A stretch of DNA of 64,000 nucleotides, taken from contig NZ_JAJDOP010000007.1 of assembly GCF_020595095.1 (NCBI RefSeq), positions 124,001 through 188,000 on the forward strand, given 5' to 3'. The stretch is from Microvirga rosea. GTDB lineage: Bacteria > Pseudomonadota > Alphaproteobacteria > Rhizobiales > Beijerinckiaceae. Numbering within the stretch: position 1 is the stretch's first letter; each line of letters opens with the position of its first letter. This document shows, piece after piece, positions 8,222-17,463 of this stretch. The position numbers and the translations under genes are program-made. The notes below the pieces were generated by a model, which searched no databases, was not told the DNA's origin, and saw only the letters and a program-made list of their open reading frames with translations.

Positions 8222-9358
8222 TTACGCAGTCGGCTGGAAAGCCGTGTGGACGATCGCCCCGTCGCGGGTCAGGCACGTGGCCTTCACGAGTTCGTCGTCC
8301 CATTTGACGGCAAGCGTCTTGGTGTTCTTGTCGATCAGCGTCTCGACAAAGGCATAGAGGTTTCGGGCGTAAAGGCTCGACGCCGTCGCCGCGAGGCGGC
8401 CCGGCACATTGAGGTGGCCGACGATCTTCACCCCGTTATGGTCGACGACCTTGCCGGCCTCGGCCAATTCCACGTTGCCGCCCCGCTCGACCGCGAGATC
8501 GACGATCACGGAACCCGGCCGCATGGCCTCGATCATCTCGCGGCTGATCAGCTTGGGCGCCGGGCGCCCGGGAATCAGCGCCGTGGTGATGACGATATCC
8601 TGCTTGGCGATGTGGGAGGCGACGAGCGCCGCCTGCTTGGCCTTGTATTCGGCCGACATTTCCTTGGCATAGCCGCCCGCGGTCTCGGCCTGCTTGAACT
8701 CTTCGTCTTCCACCGCGACGAACTTGGCGCCGAGACTTTCCACCTGCTCCTTGGCGGCGGGGCGGACGTCGGTCGCGGTGACCACGGCGCCCAGGCGCCG
8801 CGCGGTCGCAATGGCCTGAAGACCGGCAACGCCGGCGCCCATGACGAAGACGCGCGCGGCCGGGACGGTTCCGGCCGCGGTCATCATCATCGGCATCGCG
8901 CGGCCATATTCGGCCGTCGCGTCGATCACGGCCCGGTATCCGGCTAGGTTGGCCTGCGAGGACAGCACGTCCATCACCTGGGCCCGGGTGATGCGCGGCA
9001 TCAGCTCCATGGCGAAGGCAGCGACCTTCGCGTCGGCCAGGGCCTTGAGCAAGGCGTTGTCGCCGTAAGGGTTCAGAATGGCGATCAGAAGGGCGCCGGG
9101 CTTGAGAAAAGCCAGCTCGGACGGCTTGGGACGCGCAACCTTGAGAACGACTTCGGCATCCTGGGCGGCTTCCGCGCCGGTCGCCGCGACGGCTGCGCCG
9201 GCGGCCTCGAAGTCCGCATCCGGAATTCCGGCCCGTGTTCCCGCGCCCGCCTGCACCGTCACGTCGGCGCCGAGCGCTTTGTATTTCTTGACGGTCTCGG
9301 GGGTCGCGGCGACGCGCGTCTCCGCCAGATCGGACTCCGAGAGAACAGCAATCCGCAT
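8222..9358 (-). CDS. pntAA: NAD(P) transhydrogenase subunit alpha 1 (Re/Si-specific, NAD-binding)
   Basis: 378 residues from the ATG at 9358 (MRIAVLSESDLAETRVAATP), preceded by a G-rich GCGGGGGG; an ATG at 9373 gives five extra residues. It is the soluble dI domain that binds NAD(H): ARVFVMGAGVAGLQAIATARRLGAVVTATDVRP is the Rossmann fold and ETRVAATPETV the N-terminal signature. Two perfect inverted repeats lie between it and the upstream oxidase subunit IV gene. Operon order: coxIV-like, pntAA, pntAB, pntB. Confidence 0.96.
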   Translation of the reverse strand: MRIAVLSESDLAETRVAATPETVKKYKALGADVTVQAGAGTRAGIPDADFEAAGAAVAATGAEAAQDAEVVLKVARPKPSELAFLKPGALLIAILNPYGDNALLKALADAKVAAFAMELMPRITRAQVMDVLSSQANLAGYRAVIDATAEYGRAMPMMMTAAGTVPAARVFVMGAGVAGLQAIATARRLGAVVTATDVRPAAKEQVESLGAKFVAVEDEEFKQAETAGGYAKEMSAEYKAKQAALVASHIAKQDIVITTALIPGRPAPKLISREMIEAMRPGSVIVDLAVERGGNVELAEAGKVVDHNGVKIVGHLNVPGRLAATASSLYARNLYAFVETLIDKNTKTLAVKWDDELVKATCLTRDGAIVHTAFQPTA

Positions 9359-9373
9359 GCAACCCCCCGCCAT

Positions 9374-9425
9374 GTCTGCCTGACCGGCAGACCTCTTATT
9401 GCTCGAAGGGGACTATTGTCCCCTT
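9374..9425 (-). promoter_or_regulatory. Tandem intercistronic hairpins upstream of pntAA
   Basis: Two perfect inverted repeats fill the 77-bp gap between the subunit IV gene and pntAA: GTCTGCC (9374-9380) with GGCAGAC (9386-9392), and AAGGGGAC (9406-9413) with GTCCCCTT (9418-9425). Neither has a T-run on the minus strand, so processing, mRNA stability or translational control of pntAA fits better than termination. This is inference from sequence only. Confidence 0.5.
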
Positions 9426-9435
9426 ACGGCCCATT

Positions 9436-9729
9436 TCAATAGAAAAGGAGCGCCAGAAGCAAGAGCACGGCGACCACGGCCGGAGCCCGGACGCCGATTG
9501 CTGGGGAAACCGCTCCGATGCCGCCTGCCGCCAGGGACAGGACGACGCCGAAGATCGCCGTCAGCCAGGCATGGTGGACGCCACCGACGGCGAGCGCCAG
9601 GACGTGGCAGATGACAACGACCGTCGCGATCTCGACGAAGCGGACGAAACCGCCATACGTCGTCTCGTGCGCCGGCCCGTCCATGTCCGGGCTGTAACCC
9701 CCAAAGGGTGCGTGTTTTGTATCGGCCAT
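9436..9729 (-). CDS. aa3-type cytochrome c oxidase subunit IV-like small membrane protein
   Basis: 97 residues from the ATG at 9729 (MADTKHAPFGGYSPDMDGPAH) with AAGG about 9-12 nt upstream. An N-terminal hydrophilic stretch is followed by three hydrophobic segments; the first, TYGGFVRFVEIATVVVICHVLALAV, resembles the bacterial CoxIV (COX4_pro_2) helix, which normally is a ~50-residue single-helix protein. The additional two helices make this a longer variant. It is upstream of pntAA, a neighbourhood seen in many Rhizobiales. Involvement in the oxidase is inferred by family only. Confidence 0.65.
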   Translation of the reverse strand: MADTKHAPFGGYSPDMDGPAHETTYGGFVRFVEIATVVVICHVLALAVGGVHHAWLTAIFGVVLSLAAGGIGAVSPAIGVRAPAVVAVLLLLALLFY

Positions 9730-9835
9730 AATCGATGCCTTGTTTCGCAACAGTTCTTTTGGCTGCGTTTACCCCATGCGGTGAGGCGCCGCAACGCTTC
9801 GCTACCGACAAGGCGCCAAAATAATCGGCAATGTC

Positions 9836-11053
9836 CTATGACGCCCCCAGAAACGCCTGCCACTTCGGGAGGCATACGCTTTGAAAGTCGTATCGTTCCA
9901 AGGCGATGCGGCGCGCCTCCCGCGCCATTTCGGCGGAGCGGGTACGGTCATTGAGGGTCTCGCGGACGCGCTCCACCAGAGCCTTGGAGTCGAAGAAATC
10001 GAACAATCTCCCGTTCACCCCGTCCTGAATGATCTCCCGCACCGGCGCCGTGTCCGAGGCGACGATCCGGCACTCGAGCGCCATGGCCTCGATCGACGAC
10101 CAGGACAGCACGAACGGGTACGTCATGTAGATATGGGCAGAGGAGACCTGGAGCACCTTGACGAACTGGTCGTAGGGCAAGTTTCCGACGAAATGGACCC
10201 GCGACCAGTCCACCTTCTCGTTGATTCGCTCCCGGAACACGTCGAACCAGCTTTTTCCGCCGGGAGCTTGGCCGGAATAGCTCGTGCCCTTGCCGCCCAC
10301 CACGACCACCCGCAGCCGCGGATCGATCCTGAGCATGTCGGGGAGGCTCCTGAAGAAGATGTGGGAGCCCCGCATCGGCTCGATATTGCGGCTGACATAG
10401 GTCACGACGGGGATCTCCCGGCTCAGCCGGGGGCCCTTCTCGCCGAGACGGATGCTGACGTTCGGATTCGGCTTGAGGTTCTGGGCATCGATGCCGTCGT
10501 GGATCACGGCAATGCGGTCCCGCAGGTAAGCGGGGAAAGTATCTCTCTGGTAATGGGTCGGGGCAACCGCGAGATCGGCCGCGTCGAGCGCGCCGAGCTG
10601 CATGGCGTTCTTCGCCCTCAGCCGCCAGATGATCTCGGGGTTCGTGACGGGAAACTCCGGATCGAAATCCAGGTCCTGGCCCTTTGCCGCATAATAATAC
10701 TCGAAATAGGCCACATGCTTCGCGGCGGGCCAGACGTCCTTGAGGAACAGGTTCTCGCCCCAGCCCGTGTTCACCACGACCACGTCGGGATGGAACCCCT
10801 GCTCGGCCATCTGCCGCGCCCGGTGGGCCACCCCATAGGACCGCCGCAACCGGGGAACGACGGCTGAATAGCGGTTCTGGTACGGTGCATCGTCCGGGCC
10901 CGGCACGGCGTTGTAGGAGACGTAGCGGACGCCGGGAATCGTGCAATCCTTCACCATTCCCAGGGCCACCACCTCGTGCCCGTCCTGCACGAGCGCCTTG
11001 GCGATCCGGCCGAACTGGCCGGGAAAATTCTGGTGAACGAAAACGAACTTCAT
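9836..11053 (-). CDS. Glycosyltransferase family 4 (GT4)
   Basis: 405 residues. It opens with FVHQNFPGQFGRIAKAL, the signature of the Glycos_trans_4_3 N-terminal domain; the C-terminal GT-B donor domain shows VTYVSRNIEPMRGSHIFFRSL and ALECRIVASDTAPVREII, the usual E(x7)E-like nucleotide-sugar region. It is likely a retaining glycosyltransferase building a surface polysaccharide or glycan on the cytosolic side of the membrane; sugar and acceptor unknown. It lies 61 bp downstream of the ABC1-kinase gene on the same strand. Confidence 0.88.
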   Translation of the reverse strand: MKFVFVHQNFPGQFGRIAKALVQDGHEVVALGMVKDCTIPGVRYVSYNAVPGPDDAPYQNRYSAVVPRLRRSYGVAHRARQMAEQGFHPDVVVVNTGWGENLFLKDVWPAAKHVAYFEYYYAAKGQDLDFDPEFPVTNPEIIWRLRAKNAMQLGALDAADLAVAPTHYQRDTFPAYLRDRIAVIHDGIDAQNLKPNPNVSIRLGEKGPRLSREIPVVTYVSRNIEPMRGSHIFFRSLPDMLRIDPRLRVVVVGGKGTSYSGQAPGGKSWFDVFRERINEKVDWSRVHFVGNLPYDQFVKVLQVSSAHIYMTYPFVLSWSSIEAMALECRIVASDTAPVREIIQDGVNGRLFDFFDSKALVERVRETLNDRTRSAEMAREARRIALERYDFQSVCLPKWQAFLGAS

Positions 11054-11114
11054 GGCTTCCCCTGACGCGCCGTCACCTTTCCTCTACGGCGAGACGGACG
11101 ACAACGCAACTCCA

Positions 11115-12482
11115 TTACATCGGCAGGGGGAGACCGGCAGCCTTCAGGGCCTCTTCCTGATGCTGCGCAAGGGATTCAAGGGAAAACCGCTCGATTTCCG
11201 TTTCGAAGAGCCGGTGGTAGTTCAGCTCCGCCCGCAGATGAAGGAACACGGCGCCGAGCCCGACCGCCGCCCGGTCCATGAAAACGAATTCGCGCGGGAC
11301 GGTGACGGGGCCTTTTTCCTTCAGCGCCTTGTGAACCTCGAAAGCCTGCCGGCGGCCGTAATCGCCCGGCTTCACCCCGTCCGCCACGGTCCGGACCCGG
11401 TCGTCCAGGAGAGGCCCGTAGATGAACCGCGCCCAGATGTTGAGAATGTCGATCAGCTCCGCCGACAATCCCTTGAAGCCCCAGGTCTCATAGGCATGGA
11501 CGATCCGGTCCCGCTCATTGTTCTGAAGCCCGCGGTAAAGATCCACCACGCCGCCGACGAATCGCGGATGGAAGATCCGGACGCAGCCGTAATCGAGAAG
11601 GTTGATGCCGCCGGGCTCTCCGTCCCGGGAGAACACGGTGTAATTGCCCAGATGCGGATCCCCGTGGATCACGGCCGCGTGGCTGAAGGGATGCCACCAG
11701 GCCTTGAACATGGCGACGGCAAGCCGGTTGCGGATGCTCACGTCGGCCTGCGCGTAATTCAGGATCCTGTCGCCTTCGAGCCATTCCAGGGACAGAAGGC
11801 GGCGCGTCGAGAGATCGGGATAGACCTTCGGCACAACGACGTCCGGGACATCGGCCAGCGTTCTGGCATAAAGCGCCGCGTGGCGAGCCTCCCGCTCGTA
11901 ATCCAGCTCCTCGCGCACCCGCTCGCCGATCTCCTTGGCGATTTCGCGGGTGTCGATGGCGGGGTCCATGCGCCGGTGAAGGGAAAACACCCATTCGAGC
12001 TGGGACAGATCGGCCTCCACGGCGGATTGCATGTCCGGGTATTGCAGCTTGCAGGCCAGGGGCTCCCCGTCCTTCGTGGTCGCCCGATGGACCTGGCCGA
12101 GGGACGCGGCGGCAGCCGGATTGAGATCGAAGCTGCCGAACCGGCCTTGCCATCCCGGTCCGAGTTCCGCCTGCATGCGCCGTTTCACGAAAGCCGCCCC
12201 CATGGGCGGCGCCTCGCTCTGGAGCTTCTGGAGCTCCGCGGCATATTCGGGCGGAATGAGATCGGGGACGGTGGCGAGGAGCTGCGCCACCTTCATGATC
12301 GGCCCCTTGAGGCCTCCGAGCGCCTGCGCCAAGGCCGCGGCGTTCGACGCGTTGGCCCCGTCCTGGCCGAAGAGGCGCGCCCCTGCCATGCGGGCGGCCA
12401 CACCTCCCATATTGGCCCCCACCCGCGCATATCGCGCGGCGCGGGCGGAGAAACGGTTGGCCTCGGGATCGTTGTCGGACAT
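11115..12482 (-). CDS. ABC1/UbiB/AarF-family atypical kinase-like protein
   Basis: 455 residues. ABC1 domain features: GPIMKVAQLLATVPDLIPPEY (the K-x-G-Q element, here KVAQ), the Ala-rich loop AAAASLGQVHRA, an invariant Lys in PLACKLQYPDM, the catalytic-loop HGDPHLGNY and the metal Asp in LLDYGCVR. The family includes UbiB/COQ8, which supports ubiquinone synthesis through an unusual ATPase activity. This copy belongs to the variant subfamily common in alphaproteobacteria, so UbiB itself is not claimed. It starts 4 bp after the stop of the M3 peptidase gene. Confidence 0.88.
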   Translation of the reverse strand: MSDNDPEANRFSARAARYARVGANMGGVAARMAGARLFGQDGANASNAAALAQALGGLKGPIMKVAQLLATVPDLIPPEYAAELQKLQSEAPPMGAAFVKRRMQAELGPGWQGRFGSFDLNPAAAASLGQVHRATTKDGEPLACKLQYPDMQSAVEADLSQLEWVFSLHRRMDPAIDTREIAKEIGERVREELDYEREARHAALYARTLADVPDVVVPKVYPDLSTRRLLSLEWLEGDRILNYAQADVSIRNRLAVAMFKAWWHPFSHAAVIHGDPHLGNYTVFSRDGEPGGINLLDYGCVRIFHPRFVGGVVDLYRGLQNNERDRIVHAYETWGFKGLSAELIDILNIWARFIYGPLLDDRVRTVADGVKPGDYGRRQAFEVHKALKEKGPVTVPREFVFMDRAAVGLGAVFLHLRAELNYHRLFETEIERFSLESLAQHQEEALKAAGLPLPM

Positions 12483-12486
12483 CAGG

Positions 12487-14346
12487 TCAGGCCGCCTTCT
12501 CCATCGCCTCGAGCTCTCCGATGAGGCGCTCGATCATCGACAGGCCGATCTGCCAGAACGACGGATCGCGGGCATCCAGGCCGAAGGGTTCGAGAAGCTC
12601 CGAATAATGCTTCGTGCCGCCGGCGGACAGCAGGGCGAAATACCGCTCCACGAAACCGTCGCTGGAGCGCTCGTAGATGCCGTAGAGCGAGTTCACCAGA
12701 CAATCGCCGAACGCGTAGGCATAGACGTAGAACGGCGAATGGATGAAGTGCGGAATATACGTCCAGAAGGACTCGTAGCCCGGGCCGAGGCGAATCGCAG
12801 GACCGAGGGACTCGTCCTGGACCGACATCCACAGCTCGCACAGCTTTTCCGCCGTCAGCTCCCCGTTGCGGCGCTCCACATGGACCTTCCGCTCGAAGGA
12901 ATAGAACGCGATCTGGCGCACGACCGTATTGATCATGTCCTCGACCTTCGCGGCCAGCATCGCCTTGCGCTGGGCCGGGTCGGTGGTCTGATCGAGCAGC
13001 CGCCGGAAGGTCAGCATCTCGCCGAAGACGCTGGCGGTTTCGGCGAGGGTCAGGGGCGTGGGCGCCATGAGGGCGCCGTTGGGAGCCGCGAGCACCTGAT
13101 GAACGCCGTGGCCGAGCTCGTGCGCCAGGGTCATGACGTCCCGCGGCTTGCCCTGGTAGTTCAGGAGGACATAGGGGTGGGCCGACGGAACCGTCGGATG
13201 CGCGAACGCCCCCGGCGCCTTGCCGGGACGCGTGGGCGCGTCGATCCAGTTTTCATCGAAAAAGCGCCGGGCGATATCGGCCATGCGCGGCGAGAAAGCC
13301 GAATAAGCGGACAGCACCGTGTCCTTGGCCTCCTCCCAGCGGATCGTCCGCTGCTCGACCTTCGGCAGGGGCGCATTGCGGTCCCAGTGGTCGAGCCGGT
13401 CCTTGCCGAACCACTTGGCCTTCAGCGAATAATACCGGTGCGACAGGCGCGGATAGGCCTCACGCACGGCGGAGACGAGCGCCTCGACCACCTCGCGCTC
13501 CACCCGATTCGCCAGATGGCGCGAATCCGCCACATCCTCGAAGCCGCGCCAGCGATCCGAGATTTCCTTGTCCTTGGCCAGGGTGTTGGTGATGAGGGTG
13601 AACGTCCGGAGGTTGGCCTTCAGGGTCTTGGCCAGGGCATCCGACGCGTCCTTGCGGACGCTCTCGTCCGAATCCTGCAGCTTGTTGAGGGTGGGTTCGA
13701 TGGCAAGCTCTTCGCCGCGGACCTGGAACCGCAGCGAGGCGATCGTCTCGTCGAAAAGCCGGTTCCAGGCGGCGCGGCCGGTGACCGACTTCTCGTGGAA
13801 GAGCTTCTCCGTCTTGTCGTCGAGCTGATAGGGCTTGTCCTTGCGCAGATCCTCGATCCAGGGACGGTAATGAGCCAGGGGCTCCTCGGCCATGGCCGTG
13901 TTCAGGACGTCATCCTCGATGCGATTGAGCTCGAGCCCGAAGAACAGGAGATCGCTCGACGCGGCGGTCAGCCGCTCCTGCGTATCGCCATAGAACTTCG
14001 CCCGCACGGGATCCGTCGTGTCGCCGGAATAAACGAGACCCGCGTAGGACATCAGCCGCCCGAGAAGATCCTCGATGGCTTCATAGCGCTTCACGGCCTC
14101 TCCCAGGGACGTCGCCGCGTCGTCCGCGCGCGCCAGGGTCTCGAGCTTGCCGGCATAGGCCTCCGCGAAGCTCCGGCATTCCGTTTCCGCCCTGGCGAGA
14201 TCGCTTTTGAGCGCCTCGCTGTCGATCGCCGGATACAGGTCGGCGAGATTCCACTCGGGCAGGGCACCGATTTCGGCCTGCTTGGCGCCGCTGGAAGACA
14301 CATGATGCAACGGAGAACTGTTCTGACGTTTCAAGGCGATTACCAT
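12487..14346 (-). CDS. M3-family oligoendopeptidase (PepF-like)
   Basis: 619 residues from the ATG at 14346 (MVIALKRQNSSPLHH); the open frame continues upstream to 14406 but those 20 residues are unlike the family. The zinc site LAHELGHGVHQ is near residue 410 with a downstream Glu in LTLAETASVFGE. Family role: cytosolic thimet-type metallopeptidase cleaving short peptides. First gene of a run with the ABC1-like kinase and glycosyltransferase; divergent from the regulator at 14516. Confidence 0.93.
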   Translation of the reverse strand: MVIALKRQNSSPLHHVSSSGAKQAEIGALPEWNLADLYPAIDSEALKSDLARAETECRSFAEAYAGKLETLARADDAATSLGEAVKRYEAIEDLLGRLMSYAGLVYSGDTTDPVRAKFYGDTQERLTAASSDLLFFGLELNRIEDDVLNTAMAEEPLAHYRPWIEDLRKDKPYQLDDKTEKLFHEKSVTGRAAWNRLFDETIASLRFQVRGEELAIEPTLNKLQDSDESVRKDASDALAKTLKANLRTFTLITNTLAKDKEISDRWRGFEDVADSRHLANRVEREVVEALVSAVREAYPRLSHRYYSLKAKWFGKDRLDHWDRNAPLPKVEQRTIRWEEAKDTVLSAYSAFSPRMADIARRFFDENWIDAPTRPGKAPGAFAHPTVPSAHPYVLLNYQGKPRDVMTLAHELGHGVHQVLAAPNGALMAPTPLTLAETASVFGEMLTFRRLLDQTTDPAQRKAMLAAKVEDMINTVVRQIAFYSFERKVHVERRNGELTAEKLCELWMSVQDESLGPAIRLGPGYESFWTYIPHFIHSPFYVYAYAFGDCLVNSLYGIYERSSDGFVERYFALLSAGGTKHYSELLEPFGLDARDPSFWQIGLSMIERLIGELEAMEKAA

Positions 14347-14448
14347 TCCGGGAACGAGTTTCGAGGGCTCTGTGCCCCATATTGGCCGTCTGCCTCGCCG
14401 GATCAACCCGCGATCAACCGAGGATAAGCGCGCTCTTGGCCGGTTTTG

Positions 14449-14463
14449 TTAAGAACCGGTTTA
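14449..14463 (+). promoter_or_regulatory. Possible CtrA-type box (TTAA-N7-TTTA)
   Basis: TTAA (14449-14452), seven bases, then TTTA (14460-14463): one mismatch from the TTAA-N7-TTAA CtrA consensus. It lies about 55 bp upstream of the regulator start in the divergent intergenic region. Such half-conserved matches occur by chance, so confidence is low. Confidence 0.2.
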
Positions 14464-14515
14464 CCGTTGTCGCGCAGCATCGCCACCTTCTCTTCTCGAT
14501 ATTTGATGTATTTTC

Positions 14516-15547
14516 ATGTCGCTTCATCAGATCTTTGCGGACGATATCCGGGCTCTCCGCCAGGGCGCTGGCGGGCACGTGCGGCACCCTGAGGGCCTTC
14601 GCACGATCCGCCTCGCCGACCGCGCGACCCGGTCCCTGTCGCCGGTCCTGATCGAGGCCGAGCCGGGAAGCGGCGCGTCGGCGCTCGCGCGCGCCATCCA
14701 CCTGGCCAGCGATCGCAAGGCGAAACCCTTCACGGTCCTGCGCAGCGAGGAGCTGCTTCGGCCGGGCGTCGATCAGGAAGAACTTCTTCACGACCGCTTG
14801 CGGGACGGCCATGGCGGCAGCCTTTGCATCGAGGACATCCAATGTCTGTCGCCGGCGGCGCAGAGCCGACTGCTCGACGCGCTGGCGCAGCAGGAGGGCA
14901 CGCGCCGCCCCGCCCGGCTCGATATGCGAATCATCGCCACGACCGGGCTGACCTTGAGCGACGAGGTGCGCAGCGGCCGGTTTCGCGAGAGTCTCTATTA
15001 CCGTTTCCAGATCCAGCCGATCATCCTTCGTCCCCTGCGGATGGAGCCGGGGCTCATCGACGAATGGGCTCGTGCCTTTCTGCGCATTTTCGCGCGCGAG
15101 GAGGGCAAGTCTCTCGTCGACCTGACCCCGGAGGCCCTGGATCTCCTCGCCGGGTACGACTGGCCGGGCAATCTTCGGCAACTGGAAAACGCCGTGTATC
15201 GGGCCGTGGCGCTCGCGGACGGCCCGTTGCTGACCCCCGCCGAGTTCCCCCAGGTCGCCGCGCGTGCCGGAAGAGGCAGGATCGATATCCCATCGCTGCC
15301 CGAAACCCGCGCGCCGGCTCCCGCCTATGACCGTCTCCTGCCTCAGATGCAGGACGCCGGAACGCTGGCGCTGATGAGCGCCTGCGGAGAGATGCGCACG
15401 CTGGCCGAACTGGAAGCCGAAGTGATCCGGTTCGCGCTGTCGCATTATCGGGGCCAGATGTCGGCCATCTCCCGCCGTCTCGGCATCGGCCGTTCCACTC
15501 TTTACCGAAAGTTGAAGGAACTTGGGCTGAGCGATGAAGCCGCTTGA
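14516..15547 (+). CDS. Sigma-54-activator-like regulator with degenerate AAA+ domain and Fis-type HTH
   Basis: 343 residues with no receiver, PAS or GAF domain. Residues ~20-245 follow the bacterial enhancer-binding AAA+ fold: FRESLYYRFQIQPIILRPLR near 156 and YDWPGNLRQLENAVYRA near 230 are well conserved. The Walker A region reads IEAEPGSGASALARAI, with no P-loop lysine; the GAFTGA loop that contacts sigma-54 is absent, replaced by a short Leu/Asp/Arg-rich stretch (~82-98); Walker B is LCIEDIQ. The C-terminus has a Fis-type HTH (MSAISRRLGIGRSTLYRKLKEL). It is therefore probably a DNA-binding regulator that does not activate RpoN. It precedes the L,D-transpeptidase gene by 92 bp. Confidence 0.8.
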   Translation: MSLHQIFADDIRALRQGAGGHVRHPEGLRTIRLADRATRSLSPVLIEAEPGSGASALARAIHLASDRKAKPFTVLRSEELLRPGVDQEELLHDRLRDGHGGSLCIEDIQCLSPAAQSRLLDALAQQEGTRRPARLDMRIIATTGLTLSDEVRSGRFRESLYYRFQIQPIILRPLRMEPGLIDEWARAFLRIFAREEGKSLVDLTPEALDLLAGYDWPGNLRQLENAVYRAVALADGPLLTPAEFPQVAARAGRGRIDIPSLPETRAPAPAYDRLLPQMQDAGTLALMSACGEMRTLAELEAEVIRFALSHYRGQMSAISRRLGIGRSTLYRKLKELGLSDEAA

Positions 15548-15639
15548 GCGTTGATACGTTGAGAGCTTGGCGGGTGTGCATCGTCACGCCCGCAGTTTAG
15601 GAACCATGGGACGATTCGCGGTCGGCCCGAAAGAGACGG

Positions 15640-17418
15640 ATGATGATGAGCAACGGGATGCTTAGCCTGCGCAAGACGGCACTGTGGCTTGGCCTATTGG
15701 GCACGGTGTCGCTGATGTCCTTGGCTGCTGGTGCGGCGGAAGGCGATGCAGGCGGCCCGCAGCCGATCCCTCCCTCCGTGACGATCGATGTCGCAGAACC
15801 ATCCTTTGCGGATGTGGCCCCCCCGCCGGCAGCCCCGGCTCCGAAGGACGTCGCCCTGCCGGATCCTCCGCCCGCCGCACCCGTGACGATCGATGCGGCG
15901 GAAGTCATCAGGCCGCTGCCGGACATCCCTCTGCCCGATTCGGCCGCGGCGCTCGCGGCGGCGCAGAAGGATTGGCTGCGCGTGGCCGTGGAGGCCCGCT
16001 TGTCAGCCGACTTAACCTTGCGGGAGCTGCGCCTGAGGCAGAGCGACAGGGAATCCCTTTCCGCCTACTACGCGAAGGCGGAGTATCCCCTGGCCTGGAT
16101 CCGCGACGGCGCCTTCACTCCGGCAGCCCAAGCGGCCGTCGCACGCATCAAGGCCGCCGACGAGGATGGGCTCGACCCGGCTGACTACCCCATTCCCGAT
16201 TTGCGGCTTCCCAAGAGCGCACCTCCGGCGCAATGGGCCGAAACAGATCTGAAACTCAGCGCCGCCGTGATCCGCTACGCCCGGGATGCGCGGGGCGGAC
16301 GCATCGACCCCTCCCGGCTCTCTCCCCTCATCACCCCAAAGCTCGATCTGCCGGATGCCGGCGATGTCCTGGCCCGCGTGGCCGAGGCCGCCGATGCCGG
16401 CGCTGCCCTGGAAACCTACAACCCACCCCATGAAGGCTACCGGGCCCTGAAGGCGCAACTCGCCAAACTGCGTGCCACGCACCCGTCCCAGCCGAGCGTG
16501 AAGGTGCCCAAGGGCCCGACCTTGCGGGTCGGCATGCGCGACGACCGCGTGCCGCTGATCAGATCCCGCCTCAATCTCGGGAAGGAGCCGGAGGACAGAA
16601 CCGTCTATGACGCGCGTCTTGCTTCCGCCGTTGCGGCCTTCCAGAAGGAACAGGGCCTTCCCGGCAATGGAATGCTCGGCCCGGAAACGGTGGCCGCGCT
16701 CTCGGGACCGTCCGTCGCGCGCATGGAAGGCGAGCTGATCGCCAACATGGAGCGCTGGCGCTGGCTGCCGTCCGATCTGGGCGAGCGCCACATCATGGTG
16801 AACGTGCCGGAATTCAGCCTGCGCCTCGTGGACGGCAGCGATGTGATCCATCAGACCCGCGTGATCGTCGGCAAGGAGCAGTCCCAGACGCCGATCTTCT
16901 CGGAGAACATGAAGTATCTGGTGATCAATCCGTCCTGGACCGTCCCGCCCTCCATTCTCAAGAAAGAGTTTCTGCCGGCTCTCGCCAACGACCCATATTA
17001 TGCGGAGAAGAAGGGCTACAAGGTTATCCGCAAAGGCAACCGGATCACCGTGCAGCAGCCGCCGGGAGAACGGAATGCCCTCGGCTTCATCAAGTTCATG
17101 TTCCCGAACCAGCATGCGGTCTATCTGCATGACACGCCCAACCGAAAGCTGTTCGGTGCCGGCAAGCGTGCCTTCAGCCATGGCTGCGTGCGCGTCGACC
17201 AGCCTTTCCAGCTCGCAGAGGAAGTGCTGGGCGAGAAATGGTCCGAAGAAAAGCTGCGGGGCCTGATCGGCAAGGGCGAGCGCTATCTCAACCTCAGCCG
17301 CCCGCTGCCCGTGCACCTCACCTATTTCACGCTCGCCGTGGACGCAAAGGGTCAGATGAAAACCTTCGAGGATCTCTACGGCTTCAATCACAAGGTCCGC
17401 GAGGCCCTGGGCCTTTAA
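15640..17418 (+). CDS. L,D-transpeptidase (YcbB-type) with peptidoglycan-binding domain
   Basis: 592 residues. Signal peptide near residues 5-32 (LRKTALWLGLLGTVSLMSLAAGAAEG), then a Pro/Ala-rich linker, a scaffold domain (~110-275), a PG_binding_1 domain (~285-345, AVAAFQKEQGLPGNGMLGPETVAAL) and the YkuD catalytic domain with AFSHGCVRVDQPFQLAE; the nucleophile is Cys516. Family role: periplasmic formation of 3-3 peptidoglycan cross-links or anchoring of proteins to meso-DAP. AAAGAGACGG precedes the ATG; two further in-frame ATGs follow immediately. Confidence 0.93.
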   Translation: MMMSNGMLSLRKTALWLGLLGTVSLMSLAAGAAEGDAGGPQPIPPSVTIDVAEPSFADVAPPPAAPAPKDVALPDPPPAAPVTIDAAEVIRPLPDIPLPDSAAALAAAQKDWLRVAVEARLSADLTLRELRLRQSDRESLSAYYAKAEYPLAWIRDGAFTPAAQAAVARIKAADEDGLDPADYPIPDLRLPKSAPPAQWAETDLKLSAAVIRYARDARGGRIDPSRLSPLITPKLDLPDAGDVLARVAEAADAGAALETYNPPHEGYRALKAQLAKLRATHPSQPSVKVPKGPTLRVGMRDDRVPLIRSRLNLGKEPEDRTVYDARLASAVAAFQKEQGLPGNGMLGPETVAALSGPSVARMEGELIANMERWRWLPSDLGERHIMVNVPEFSLRLVDGSDVIHQTRVIVGKEQSQTPIFSENMKYLVINPSWTVPPSILKKEFLPALANDPYYAEKKGYKVIRKGNRITVQQPPGERNALGFIKFMFPNQHAVYLHDTPNRKLFGAGKRAFSHGCVRVDQPFQLAEEVLGEKWSEEKLRGLIGKGERYLNLSRPLPVHLTYFTLAVDAKGQMKTFEDLYGFNHKVREALGL

Positions 17419-17463
17419 CTGCGCACGTTTCGTGCCCGCGCGGCGAACTTTTTTGCCGCGCAC

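Noticed and set aside
17438-17461. Inverted repeat GCGCGGC / GCCGCGC with a T-run in the loop, after the L,D-transpeptidase gene
   Set aside because: The T-run is inside the loop rather than after the stem, so it is not a normal terminator; not strong enough to list as a feature.
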